Shown here one piece after another: positions 1-18,060 of a stretch of 64,000 bases of DNA. Made by a program: the position numbers and the translations under genes. Under the pieces are notes generated by a model. It was not told the DNA's origin. It ran no database searches and worked only from the letters and a program-made list of their open reading frames with translations. This DNA comes from Thuidium tamariscinum (Eukaryota > Streptophyta > Bryopsida > Hypnales > Thuidiaceae), in the NCBI GenBank assembly GCA_947034885.2, contig OX344758.2, forward strand, positions 8,062,501-8,126,500, written 5' to 3'. Every line of letters starts with the position of its first letter. The stretch's first letter is position 1.

Positions 1-421
1 TACCCAAGTATACCATGCCACTCTAAAATTAGAAATCAACCAACCATGGTTGCAAGCCCAAAGTTCATATTGCTATAAAATATTGAAATTTGAGAATTTT
101 CAAAATTTTCAATTGGAATAAAAACTAAACTTGAGAAGCTTCATTTCATTAGTTGCATTCAAATTCAAAAATTGTAATTTCTGTGGCTAAAATTTACATT
201 AAGAAAAAATAACCAACATACACTATAAATGTGATTCATGGATTAAGACTCTTTTTCTTCATTGAGTTTTGAAAACTCAACAATAACATTATAAAGAAAT
301 TTACAATACTATTCACTGAAAATGTATTCAAACAAGTTCCTAAAAACAATTGGATGAAAAAGATGAAAAAGAGTTGTTTTCCATCGAGGTGAAGTTCGTC
401 ATCAAAAGGCCTTTCCGGGTT
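1..421. other. Intergenic AT-rich DNA upstream of RPB11
   Basis: I see no gene here. Positions about 99-155 are a diverged direct copy of 3265-3317, on the other side of RPB11. The two share the words TTCAATTGGA and CTTCATTTCATTAGTTG in the same order. The remainder is unassigned AT-rich sequence. Confidence 0.6.
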
Positions 422-430
422 AAACCCTAA
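422..430 (+). promoter_or_regulatory. Telo-box in the RPB11 promoter
   Basis: AAACCCTAA lies about 300 bases before the RPB11 start and is followed directly by CCCGCC. The telo-box is an established plant promoter element in genes for translation, replication and basal transcription. Its role here is inferred from sequence and position only. No TATA box is obvious between it and the start codon. Confidence 0.5.
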
Positions 431-728
431 CCCGCCAATTCAACGGGTTTTGGACGTCAGTTCTCGTAACACCATGCATGCATGGCCTCACTTGTCAAGT
501 CTTGCGGCTATTCCTCAAGCTCCGTCACTCCTCCCGTTTCTTGCGAGCGTTACATTTCTTGCGCAATAGACAACGCACCCACGGAAATTCGCAAGGCAAA
601 CGATTGCCGCTTGTGTTTACTTCCAGGTTTTTCAATTGAATTCGCAATTAAAACCATTACCTGGCCGATTCAATTCAGGGATTTACAGCTTCTTAGTACA
701 TATTACACCAGGCAGCAATCTTTACGAA

Positions 729-2721
729 ATGAATGCTCCCGATCGGTACGAGCGCTTCGTGGTGCCTGAGGGCGGTAAGAAGTAAGTCCAGCTGACAATG
801 TTTACAAATGTCGTTGAATCCCAAATTCGTAATTCGACGCAATTAATTAATTCGTGCTGGCTTGCACTCGAATTGTCGCCTGAATTGTGCGTCGGCTAAT
901 CTGTATCGAGTTTCGATTGTTTGCAGAGTGGGATACGAGAGGGACATGAAAGTGATGAATGCGGCCACTTTTACGATTCAGCGGGAGGATCACACCATCG
1001 GAAACGTTCTTCGCATGTATGATCGAGTCACTACTCGCCCTGCTGCTTCTTGATTGTTGCATTGATGCAGGTAGTTCTTGAGAATATGTATCAGTTTATG
1101 CGGATGGCTTATTTCAATTCTGCGGACCAAATTTTTATTTGCAGAGGACGGTAGCGGGGGTTTTGGGTGGGTATAATTGAGCGGGAGATTTTGTAAGCAT
1201 TGTGTGAGATTTTAAAGTCGTGTTCTGGGATTATTGACTCGATCTATTCACTGCAGAAATCTGTAGAGAAGCTCGTACGTACGTTCCCTTGCCAATTACG
1301 ATTTGTTTGCTACGGCCGAAGCGAGCTGCTGTTGTTGAACACCCTGGTGTCTTTGATTTCGCATACTCTCAATTTCGCATATGACATCTTCAATTCAATC
1401 ACCAAACCCTAGGGAATGGTTGCCACTACTGTACTGCTTTGTCAGAATGCTACAGAACTCCATACAATCATCCGCATTTTGAACGCGCAAGATTCCGAAT
1501 CTGTATAAAATATAACCTATTTGGTGCACGACAATGTGCATTGAACACAACAAATTAAAGTGCAGGAAGCACAGCGTACAGTACAATGCACATTGCCGCG
1601 TGTTCCCCTCATATTGGGATTCTGCCAATCCTTGAAAGAACCGTAGTACCTCGTGTTTTTTCTCCAGAATTTTGATAAGGGATTTCGTTTGGTCGATTTT
1701 GATTTCTTTTTAACATGAAATGTTGTTTCTTGATTCTGGAATAAAATTTGACCCCAACTGAATAATAATTTTCATCATTCGATCAATCGATGAATTGGTG
1801 TTTTTCAAACTGATTCTGGATCGATTGTCTGCAAGAGCTGCTGCAGGCAACTGCATCGGGACCCAAATGTGTTGTTCGCTGGGTACAAGCTGCCGCATCC
1901 CCTCGAATACAAGATCGTGGCGAAGGTTAGTAAGTTGACGTTTCTCAACTCAATCCCACACTCAAGAGCAGTCCTCCTGTTGAGCTAGGTCTATCAATGG
2001 ATATATCACTAGGGCAATTTCAACCCGAATTTCAAGTTGCAAATCCCCTGTTAAAACGCTGAACAAATTAAAGCATCAAAATGATAATGTTGGCATGATA
2101 TTTGTACCGGGATTCAACCTCACGCCTAGTTGAAACAAAACCTTGGCTACTGTTGGATTATTTAATGCTATTTCAACACGGAATTGCACACGTATGATTG
2201 TGTCGGGGGTTTCAATACCTTCTGCTCTGACTCCACAGATTTGGTATATTCACGGTTTGTGCTTAGTTTAGTTCAATATGAATTCACTTTGGTACATATG
2301 TTGTAGGTTGGGTGTAGTAATTTCTTGAATCTTTCAATATTGCCTCTCTCAATCTCTGGTACGAAGAGTCAAGCTTTCTGGTGAGTCTATACTGATCGTG
2401 GTCTTTTGATAACTACAGATTCAAACGACCAGCCAATCATCCCCAATGCAGGCCTACAACATGGCCATCACTGATTTGACCAAGGAGCTAGACCATCTTA
2501 AAACTGCCTTCGAGGTACTCATTGCAACTTGCAAGCCTTCAGAACCGACACTTCAATTGTTATCATTTGTACAATTCTACCCTTAAATTCTCATCAAGAT
2601 AGGTAAGTTTTTTTCAAATCGAAGTTCAGATATTTTAATGGAGCACTAATTAGCAAGGCACAAACTTCACACTTCGTGTTTGCAGCAAGAGACCAGCCAG
2701 AAACAGGCGGAGTATTACTAA
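729..2721 (+). CDS. RPB11: DNA-directed RNA polymerase II core subunit RPB11 (five exons)
   Basis: RPB11 pairs with RPB3 to form the alpha-like heterodimer that nucleates assembly of nuclear RNA polymerase II; in plants it also serves Pol IV and V. Exons read 729-781, 927-1016, 1847-1925, 2419-2514 and 2686-2721. All introns are GT-AG, and the spliced frame gives 117 aa, close to the roughly 116 aa of Arabidopsis RPB11. It opens with [15 protein letters not shown], followed by the dimerisation core ([12 protein letters not shown] near residues 33-44, [11 protein letters not shown] near 56-66, then [12 protein letters not shown]). The C-terminal helix ends in QKQAEYY. The start is fixed by the conserved N-terminus. 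Intron 2 is long (830 bases); the other introns run from about 145 to about 490 bases. The gene looks intact and shows no sign of transfer. The identification is secure from family knowledge. Confidence 0.97.
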
Positions 2722-4683
2722 TGACTTAGTGAACTGCCTGGAGCATCAAGAAATTGGGGAAGGATGAAAATCTGCATTTAATTGACTTCCTGTCACCTTT
2801 CGATCTCAAACATACATGAGCTGATGAACAGATTTTCCTGCCTGAAATTCTGAGAGGAGGGAAATTCTCAGGAACAGTCTCATGAGCCTTGTGTTTGAGA
2901 GGCGTCCGTCCAAAAGACATTGAAAATGCATCAAACTGAGCCCTGAGGAACGCAAGCTTAAGTAAACAAGATACGGAGTATAAGCTTAATTTGGTGCTCT
3001 CGTGTTCATGGATCGTTCGTATGTTGCTCACAAGTTCAATAGAAATGTTTTTGTTAGTAGCGATCCCAGATCTCAACTCCCTTGGTTCAAGCTCTCTATA
3101 CATTGCAAGCATTTGGTACCTAAATTTTAGTTGAAGGTTCACTGATTCTCAAGAGAGAGGCAAACCCTAATTCTAATTCTGGGTTTATTTCTAAGACTGT
3201 CAAGAGTTATACTCTTACTACTTGAATGTTTCATTCTCTAATTGAGTTAATTCTAATTCATTCTCAAAATTTCAATTGGAGTAGAAACTGCAAGAGAGGA
3301 CCTTCATTTCATTAGTTGGGCTTTAACTCAGAAAATGTCATTTTCAAGGAGAAATTTCAGATTTTGTCAATTTCTCAAAATACATTAAAATGGCAAATTT
3401 TGTCATCTGTTTTCTCTAATTACTTCTCAACTACATAAAAACAAATATTAGTTAAACTAAAAACTCAATTGGAGACTCTTTACAACTCAACATGAAAGGT
3501 CACTAAAATAAAATGAAGAAAAAAAACTACTGTTCATGTCCTCTCGCCAGACGGGCCCCTGTTAAGCCTGCTGAATGCCAAAAATTGGGGCCGGCGGCAC
3601 TTAGGGGCTAATATCCGACATCTTTTTTCTCTCACTGATTTGAAATCTTAGGGTGAGGACATTCGAAACTCACTTTTTACTCGTACCTATGCAATGTCAC
3701 TTTGATATCTCACAAGAAGTTAACATTGTAGGCAAAGGTGATAAAAATTTAATTTAACGAGTGTGAATTTCCTTGGATCTCATGTAATTCTTTAATATCA
3801 CTTTTACATAAGATAAGTCTACCTATGATAGGCCAAATGCCATTTAGCCCATCACAAGCAAAATTGTACTAAGTTAATCGTATACATATCCAAATCTAAA
3901 ATGTGGTTCACTAGAACATTTTGCTTGTGAAAGGCAAATTTTTAATTGGTACTAGGAAGTGAGACCTTAGTTCTCTCCTTTTGTCTATCACAAAGCACCA
4001 AATGTAAGACTCTTTATCTTTATCACTTTAAACTAAAACAAGCTTTCTAGATAAGAAATTTTTTTGATGTAACTATATTGTCCTTACAGTATGTTTAGAT
4101 TTGTATAAGAATGGCTTAGAATTCTATCTAGTCATTGAAAAATTCTATGTCTTTTGGTCTTTTCTAAATGTTGTTAAAATTTAAAAAATATTAATTACCA
4201 AAGTACTTATTAAACTATACTTTTGGCATTTCATTTCATTAGTTAATGTCAAGAATAAGAAAAATCATCTTCAAGTCAAAAATTGAGTCTCAAATAGAGG
4301 GAACTAATAATTTGGGATGAATGAAAAAACCCCAAAGAGACTAGTATGATAGAATAGAGGGAATGTAACTTCAAATTTTCCAAATTTTATCATCTTCATG
4401 TATAAATTATTTTTTGCATACTTCACTAGGGGAAAAAAAGTTGTTAGTTTTTTGATTTGGTGTGACAAATAAAAAAATGTTATTTTTTGTACAATTTTTT
4501 ATTACTCTACTACCTATGTATAATCTAGATTTTACATAAATATCATGCAAACTTCACACTAGTGTTGAAGAAATAGCTGGCCACTCTTCTCTGAAATAAA
4601 TAAAAGATTTTGGGAAGCAAAATGCAATTCCTCTCATACCCGGACCCAGAACACCTACCCCCCACCCCATCCCGGGCATTACA
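2722..4683. other. RPB11-MCM2 intergenic region
   Basis: This stretch holds the RPB11 3' untranslated region and AT-rich spacer. A short GC-richer patch near 3550-3610 is unassigned. A minus-strand open frame of 138 codons (2726-3142) has no recognisable motif and overlies the RPB11 3' end, so I do not call it a gene. Confidence 0.55.
3265..3317. repeat. Diverged direct repeat flanking RPB11 (partner at 99-155)
   Basis: This is the second copy of a roughly 55-base repeat whose first copy lies at 99-155. Both carry TTCAATTGG, then AAACT, then TTCATTTCATTAGTTG. Its class is unknown; it may be the edge of an old dispersed element. Confidence 0.45.
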
Positions 4684-4735
4684 CTCCCGCCATCTTCCGC
4701 CAATCACAGACATCGCAGCAGGCAAGTTTCCCGCC
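4684..4735 (+). promoter_or_regulatory. MCM2 promoter with an E2F site, CCAAT box and second CCCGCC motif
   Basis: TTTCCCGCC at 4727-4735 is the canonical E2F binding site. It lies about 230 bases before the MCM2 start codon. A second match, CTCCCGCC, is at 4684-4691 and a CCAAT at 4700-4704. Plant and animal MCM genes are classic E2F/RB targets induced at G1/S. The expected S-phase regulation is therefore an inference from a strong motif in the right place. Confidence 0.75.
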
Positions 4736-4963
4736 AACTCGCGTTCAGTCATCTTCCCCACTCGGCTGCGCCTCCCCTATCGCACCGAAAGCTTCGTCGC
4801 CGCCATCGCCATGATCACCCTCCCTCATTCCCCATCCCCATCCCACTGACACCATCTCTCTCCTACAGCACAGCCACCCATTCTGCCACTTTTTTGCGAC
4901 CTTCTCCGAGGTCGGTTTGGACAGCATTGGAGTTTTTAGGGAAGAAGTACAGTTGCCGCAACA

Positions 4964-11790
<6,827 letters not shown>

Positions 11791-12403
11791 AAGCTGACGA
11801 TTACGCACTATGTATGCGTGCATTGTACTGTACAATATCTGTACATTTGCGCTTGGTTAAACTCTTTGAAGTATTTCCCAGACATCTTTTAAATAGATTA
11901 CGTTTTATTTCACATTTGATGTGCCAAAAGCATTGGTTTAGCAAGAATGTGAGTGAATTATTTGATACAAATTGATGCATGCCTTACCGGACTATATCCT
12001 TATCTTTTAATTCAAGTATGACGACCAGTGATCCGGGAACTAGTTTATAGAATTTAACTCAGTGCAATATGCTACCTTCAAGATAAACAGGCATCAACTT
12101 TGGCTACCTTGAGAGTCAGCAGCACCCCAAAAAAACATGGAAAAGACAGGATTTTCCAAGTTGTGAAGGATATTATTGAGTCGACTAGAACACAAATTGA
12201 TGCTATGTCATTCTATTTTTTGTTGCAGCTTTGGCTAGTATGTGTCCAATATTGACCCTTTTTTAGTAGTGCAAGAATTTTTTTAACATAAAATCAGCCT
12301 CATGTTTGGAATATTGATATATACTTGCAAGATGTTGCCTTGTAATTGATTTATTTGTATAATCTTGTCTCTTGTTGACAAGACCAACATGAGAGGTCAT
12401 TGT
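11791..12403. other. MCM2 3' flank
   Basis: This is the 3' untranslated region and spacer. I see no further gene or clear repeat before the transposon cluster that starts near 12404. Confidence 0.5.
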
Positions 12404-13020
12404 TTTAAACCTTAATTTTTTTAACTATGTTTTCATGAAAAATGCTTCAAAATTTCCATTTCTAATACAAGTATGAGATTTTAGGGAAAAACGTTTCTTG
12501 AGACATGTAACCATAGTATATTCTAGAACAATGGTTTGAGAGAATGTAGGAATAAATTTCAAAAAAATTCTCTTTGTAGATTGTAGAATATTGATGTTTT
12601 AAATGCCAACAATCTTTTCTTGCCTTGTAGAAAACTAGGTAGTTGCACTTCATGAGATCACAACTACTTGAAAAAATGTCTTAGTTGGTGGTGTTCCTTT
12701 GGATTCATTATTCAAAGAAAGTTTGCTACACACTTGAAAATTATGAGATCATTTGGATTTGTACAATATACAAGAAAAAACTAGTTAATAGAAATTAGAG
12801 GACGATTCAAAATATTACACTATTATGAGTATATTTATAGAATTGAAAAATGCCAATTCTAGTGGTTGTAATATTATAATAAACAATCTACATCCTGTAT
12901 TTTTTTTTTTCAAAAAATATTGAAAATTGAGTTAAATATTGGACTTAAAAGTTTATTTTAGAATATAAGATCTATAACTACCTACAAACTAAAACTTTTC
13001 ATAACTTTCATCTCATTAAT
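12404..13020 (+). mobile_element. TTAA-family non-autonomous transposon, truncated first member of a triplet
   Basis: From the TTTAAACCTTAA start the sequence follows the same order of landmarks as the intact copies (CTATGTTTTCA, ATGTAACCATAG, GAGAATGTAG, GTAGATTG, ATAACTTTC). It breaks off at about two-thirds length, where the next copy begins. It is in the same orientation as its two followers. The terminal bases are diverged, which suggests this is the oldest member. Confidence 0.65.
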
Positions 13021-13945
13021 TTAAGTTTCTTGACTATGTTTTCACCAAAAATGCTCCAAAAGACCAAAACTATAATTTCTAGTACAAATACTAAATTTTT
13101 GAAATAAATAAATAAATTTGGATACATATAAGTGTAATAACTTATAGTATGTTGGTTAGAGAAGATGTGGAAAAAAAATTCAGAAATTTCTACCATGTAG
13201 ATTGCTAGATATTAGTGTTTGAATTGACAAAAATAATTTTTTAGCCCTACAAAAAATAGGGTAGCTAAACTTCACAAGGTTATATGTACATGAAAAATGT
13301 ACATATCAATGGTGCTTCTTTGGATTCATTCTTCAAAGCAAGTTTGCTATATGCTTCAAAATTTTGAGATTATTTGGAATTGAACAACATGTAGGGAAAA
13401 AATAGTAACTAGAAAGGAGTAGTAAATGATTCAAAATACCAAATTGTTAATAATTGAATTGTGAAATTGAAAAATACGAATTCCAATAGTCTTAATGTTC
13501 TAATGAACAATCTATATTCTATAATTTTATTTTTTTCAATAAATATTCAAAATTGAGTTAAAGAGAGACCTTGAAAGATTATTTTAGAATATGGAAATCA
13601 TAACCAACGACAAACTAATCATTTTCATAGCTTTCATTTCATTTATCAAAATAGAATTATCTAAAGCTTTCTATGTTCATAGAAATCTAAATAAACAATT
13701 TCAAATTTTTATTTATAAAAAAGGTGATTTTTTCAAATCTATCCAGACTACCTATTTGGTGAAAAGAACTACAGTAACTTCTTAACCATGTAGTCAAAAG
13801 CTATGAGAACTACTATCCTATAAAGATATCCTCATCTACAAGTTGTCTAAAAAATAAGAAAATAAGAAAAAAAATAAAACCTTCATTTGTAGTTAGTTGT
13901 CCAAAATTTCTATGTTGCCAAGAAATGCAGCTTGTCCATTATAGG
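13021..13945 (+). mobile_element. TTAA-family non-autonomous transposon, second member of a head-to-tail triplet
   Basis: This copy is about 925 bases long and collinear with 13946-14877. It starts TTAAGTTTCTTGACTATG, a degenerate version of the family terminus, and ends in the family's typical GCCAAGAAATGCA stretch. It abuts the next copy directly. No transposase frame is present. Confidence 0.7.
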
Positions 13946-14877
13946 TTAACCCCTAAAGTTCTTTGACTATGCTTTCACCAAAACTACTCCAAAACTGTCA
14001 TTTTTAGGACAACTATCAAATTTTATAAAAGAACATTTTTGGAATAATGTAACCATAGGATCTTTTAGTTTACTAGTTCGAGAATATGTAAAAAAAAATT
14101 CAGAAAGTTTCGCCGTGTAGATTGCAAGATATTAGTGTTTGAAGTTGCAAAAGTCCTTTTTTTACCACTGCGAAAATCCGGGCAGCTGTGATTCAGAGGG
14201 CCACATTTGTATGAATTTTTTTTCAAAATGGTTGTTACTCTTTGGATTCATTCTTCAATTCAAGTTGGCTACATGCTTGAAAATTTTCAAATCATTTGGA
14301 ATTGTACAACATGTACAAAAAAAATAGTAAGTAGAAAGAAGTAGATAATGATTCAAAATACTAAATTGTTAAAAATTTATTTGTGAAATTGAAACTTGCC
14401 AATCCCAATGGTTCAAATGTTGTAATAAACAACCTACATCCAATGTTTTTATTTTTTTCCAAAAATATTGAAAATTGAGTAAAATAAAGGACTTCGAAGT
14501 TTTTTTTAGAGTAGGGAATCTATTACTACCCGCAAACTAAAACTCTTCATAACTTTTGACTCATTAGTCCAAATGAAATGATTCAAAGCTTTCCACATAC
14601 ATATAAATATATAAAACCAATTTCAAATTTTTATTTTCGAAAAAAGTGATTTTTTCTGATCTACCCAAACTGCCCGAGTTGAGAAATAAACAACATATAA
14701 TGCGATAACTTTTTAACCAAGTAGTCAAAAGTCACGAAAATTATTGGGCTTTAAAGATATTCCTCATCCACAACTTCTATTAAAATTTGGTCCCATAATA
14801 TGGAAATCTCTAGTCACACGTACCTACCCGAAATAGTTATGTTGCCAAAAAAGGCATGTTGATCCTTTAGGGGTTAA
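13946..14877 (+). mobile_element. TTAA-family (piggyBac-like) non-autonomous transposon, third member of the triplet
   Basis: TTAA at 13946-13949 is followed by CCCCTAAAG. The other end reads CCTTTAGGGG and then TTAA at 14874-14877, giving a 924-base body. A TTAA target duplication plus termini beginning CCC is the signature of the piggyBac superfamily. No coding capacity is seen, so it would have depended on a transposase from elsewhere. The superfamily assignment rests on ends and target site only. Confidence 0.8.
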
Positions 14878-15575
14878 TAGGTTTTGCAGTACTCTAAACA
14901 TAAGAGATTTAAATTCTTCTTTGTTTTCTTGCAAATCACATTTAAAATAGTTGCTTTTTGATGGTGATCAAGTTTTGTCATTTGAATGTTGTTTGAACTT
15001 AACTTAAATATTTGTTTGTTAGAGTATCTCCATAGTGATATGATCGTAAGAAATTTCTCACATTTTTGGCTGAAAAACATAGCTTTTTGCTATAGGATTG
15101 TAGTATTATGGAATACCACTAATACTATATGTTAGTAGCACCCTAACAAATCTAAACTATCAATTTAGGGTGCCTATAGATCTATATTGTTAGTTTAGTA
15201 CTATGTACTACTATAGATTGTTGTAGAGTACTTTAGAAGATATTAGGAACAAAAAATAGCATAAAAAGCATGTGTAGACTTTTTCATTTTTAGTAATAAA
15301 AAAATTCAAGTATTTTTTCTAAAACTGCCAATTTGCTAATGATGATTACCCTTGCATTTCACCAAAGAAATCTTCCAGGAAATTTTTTTTCCCTCTTTGT
15401 AGCCTTGTACAAAGGAAGGTCACTTTGACCCCATGTGTGCAACCAACATGTTGCTATTTTCATAAATACTCATTGTCAATCCTTGTAATATTTATAGACC
15501 TTCAATATGTCCAATTTGTGGTTTCAAAATTTCATTTTTGGGTCAAAAATAGGACTAAACCCCACTAGAGATGGC
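14878..15575. other. Intergenic AT-rich DNA
   Basis: I recognise nothing here. The sequence is AT-rich without long frames or clear internal repeats. Confidence 0.5.
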
Positions 15576-15625
15576 TAAGATAGACAGGTACACCCAAAAG
15601 TGCCACTTATTCTGTGCCTAGGTCA
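15576..15625 (+). mobile_element. End fragment of the TA-flanked 277-bp element family
   Basis: TA followed by AGATAGACAGGTACACCC, then AAAAGTGCCACTTATTCTGTGCCTAGG in pieces, matches the left 45-50 bases of the intact copy at 39618-39894. The match stops where GC-rich ribosomal-spacer-like sequence begins. The other end is absent. Confidence 0.6.
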
Positions 15626-15840
15626 TCCCCGCTCGCTCGGCCACTCCAAGTAATTCCGAGGAGTCCCGATTTTTTTCTAAGTGTCGGGTCAACCCGGTAG
15701 AGTGTCCCGGCGTGAGCGCACCCTGGAGTCCCGCGTCGCGGTGACTCCGCGCGCGCGCTGCTTGGGGTTCCAGTGATTTTTTCTAAGTTGGTTGCTTCCA
15801 CCGGTGTGATTATTCCCACCCTGGACCTGTCGCGCTGCAA
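15626..15840 (-). other. Ribosomal DNA intergenic-spacer-like fragment
   Basis: This GC-rich island, about 215 bases long, sits in otherwise AT-rich DNA. Read on the minus strand it lies immediately downstream of the large-subunit rRNA 3' end at 15841-15900, where the external spacer belongs. It contains two direct copies of a GATTTTTTCTAAGT motif about 105 bases apart (near 15668 and 15776), perhaps spacer subrepeats. Its identity as spacer is inferred from that adjacency, because spacers are not conserved between species. Confidence 0.5.
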
Positions 15841-15900
15841 GGGGGTAACAAATCGTTGGGACGATGAGGCCGAATCTCAATGGATCGTAGCAGCAAGGCT
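15841..15900 (-). pseudogene. Fragment of the 3' end of the 25S/28S rRNA gene
   Basis: Read on the minus strand, the stretch GCCTTGCTGCTACGATCC followed by ATTGAGATTCGGCC matches, with a few substitutions, the conserved 3' terminus of plant large-subunit rRNA. There GGCCTTGCTGCCACGATCC is followed by ACTGAGATTCAGCCC and a CGATTCG stretch. The similarity stops abruptly near 15905, so only about 60 bases of the roughly 3.4-kb gene remain. It is a relic and not a functional rRNA. The substitutions against an ultra-conserved sequence suggest it is not recent. A ribosomal-derived repeat family is an alternative reading. Confidence 0.7.
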
Positions 15901-17130
15901 CCCAATAAGAAGTAGGTTAAAAATATGCAAGACATTAAATTTGTCACACGAAATAAGACTACTGTAGTAGAATAAAATCTATATTTACAAGGGATAAAAG
16001 TAGAAAGTTACCTAATTTGTGCTATATTTAGGGTATATATCTTAACTTTGTGAAGCTAACTTGAAGCCTTTCATTGCAAATATGAAGTCCATATTTGCAA
16101 ATTTTATAATGAATAAAATAAATAAATAAATAATTTCAGCATTTCATTGGGCCAAAATAAATCTAGCCTACTAATCCTACTTCTGTTTGACAGATTTGAT
16201 GACTTCTTCAAAATAGTAAACTAATTTGAAAAAATTGAAAAAGTTATTAAATTGTCTATAACTATTGTATGTACCTTCATTTGAAGTTTCACATCAAATG
16301 GACAGATGATGCAAAAATTTTGAGCAAAAAAACACTTGTCTGAGGGCAAAGAGACAAAAAATAGGACAACTGTTTCTTGCAATCATCCAATAGTATGGTA
16401 AGAGGTGCCATATTGTAGCTAAGAGCATCATGTAGTAGCATATTAAGAAGCACAAATATGGCCAATAGCAATGCAATAGCTAAGAAATTGCCCCATGGCA
16501 CACACTCCAAGTGAAAAGTGATGACCGGCTACTTCAAAAAGTGGAAAGGGAAGAGGCAAGTAGAGAGTCTTCAACATAGCTCGCTAGGTATTTAAAAATC
16601 CTTTTGCCCCAATGCTTTTCAAAAACTCAAATGAATCTCCTTATAGGCCATGACTCTTCAATTAAGATATTTTCTTAAACAAGGCCCACCAAACCTCTAA
16701 GATTGTTTTTTTGGCACCCCTTTCACAAAGCTTGTTGTGGAGATATTCTTTGTCAAGCAAATAGATCTTTAATTTGAGAAAGAGTCCAACATTGTTAATG
16801 CTACTCATTGAGTATGTTTTGTCAACTCATAATAGTTGATGGAAGCCTTTTCCCATATGTTGTTTTAGGAAGTTTTCATTAAATATTCATAAGTACTTAG
16901 AAATTTGAAACCCCATCTAGGATTAAATTGAGAACCTTGAGTTGGTGCAAGGGTAATGGTAATCTAGGCTTGTGATTGGATCCCTACTACTTCAATAATT
17001 CAATAATTCAAATCTTGCTTATAATGAAGATAATTCATATCTAGTGCTAGTTATCTTTGAGCACATGTTTAAGATAAAGAATATTTTAGAAAATATTGAA
17101 GATGAATGAAGCCATTTCAATTTTCATCAC
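15901..17130. other. Intergenic AT-rich DNA
   Basis: No gene is recognised. A minus-strand open frame near 16289-16510 is short and without motifs. The boundary of the rDNA relic lies at the left edge. Confidence 0.5.
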
Positions 17131-18060
17131 TTCACCCCTAAAGGACCAAAGTGCCTTTTTTGGCAACATAGTGATTTTGGGTAGGTACATGTGACTAGAG
17201 ATTTTGATGTTTTAGAACCAAACTTTAATAGAAGGTGTAAACAAGGAGTATCTTCAAAGCCCAACAAATTTTGTGACTTTTGACTACATGGTTGAAAAGT
17301 TATTGCATGATATGTTGTTTGTTTGTCAACTTGGGCAGTTTAGGCACATCAGAAAAAGTCATTTTCTTTGGAAATAAAATTTTTTAATTGGTTTTATATA
17401 TTTATATATATGTGGAAAACTTTGAATCATTCCATTTGAATTAATGAGTCAAAACTTATGAAGAATTTTAGTTTCTGGGTAGTTATGGATTCTCTACTCT
17501 AAAAGAAACTTTGAAGTTCCTTATTTTACTCAATTTTCAATATTTTTGAATTTTTTTAATAAAATTGGGTGTAGATTGTTTATTACAACATTTGAACCAT
17601 TGGAATTAGCACTTTTCAATTCAACAAATAAATTGTTAACATTTTAGTATTTTGAATCATTCTCTACTTCTTTCTACTTACTATTCTTCTTGTACATGTT
17701 GTACAATTCCAAATGATTTGAAAATTTTCAAGAACGTAGCCAACTTGATTTGAAGTATAAACCCAAAGGATAACAATCATTTTGAAAAAAAATTCATACA
17801 AATGTGGCCTTCTGAATTGCAGTTACCCAAATTTTCGCAGTGGTAAAAAAAGGACTTTTGCAACTTGAAACAATAATATCTTGCAATCTACATGGCGAAA
17901 CTTTCTGAAATTTTTTCTACATTTTCTTGAACTAGTTCTCTAAATGATCCTATGGTTACATTATTCCAAAAAAAAATTCTAAAATTTGGTAGTTGTCCTA
18001 GAAATGATAGTTTTGGAGCAGTTTTGGTGAAAACATAGTAAAAAAACCTTTAGGGGTTAA
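17131..18060 (-). mobile_element. TTAA-family (piggyBac-like) non-autonomous transposon, inverted copy
   Basis: The left end reads TTCA then CCCCTAAAGGACC. The right end reads CCTTTAGGGG then TTAA at 18057-18060, with a body of 922 bases. Internal landmarks are the reverse complement of the 13946-14877 copy, so it lies in the opposite orientation about 2.3 kb away. One flanking TTAA has become TTCA. No coding capacity is seen. Confidence 0.8.

Noticed and set aside
482-769. 95-codon frame upstream of and overlapping the RPB11 start
   Set aside because: It lies in a different frame from RPB11 and has no motif. It is likely leader sequence that is open by chance.
2726-3142. Minus-strand open frame of 138 codons after RPB11
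   Set aside because: It has no recognisable domain, overlies the RPB11 3' untranslated region and has no supporting promoter or splice structure.
16289-16510. Minus-strand frame with hydrophobic residues, considered as a transposase or membrane-protein relic
   Set aside because: No family motif is recognisable and the frame is only 74 codons in AT-rich DNA.
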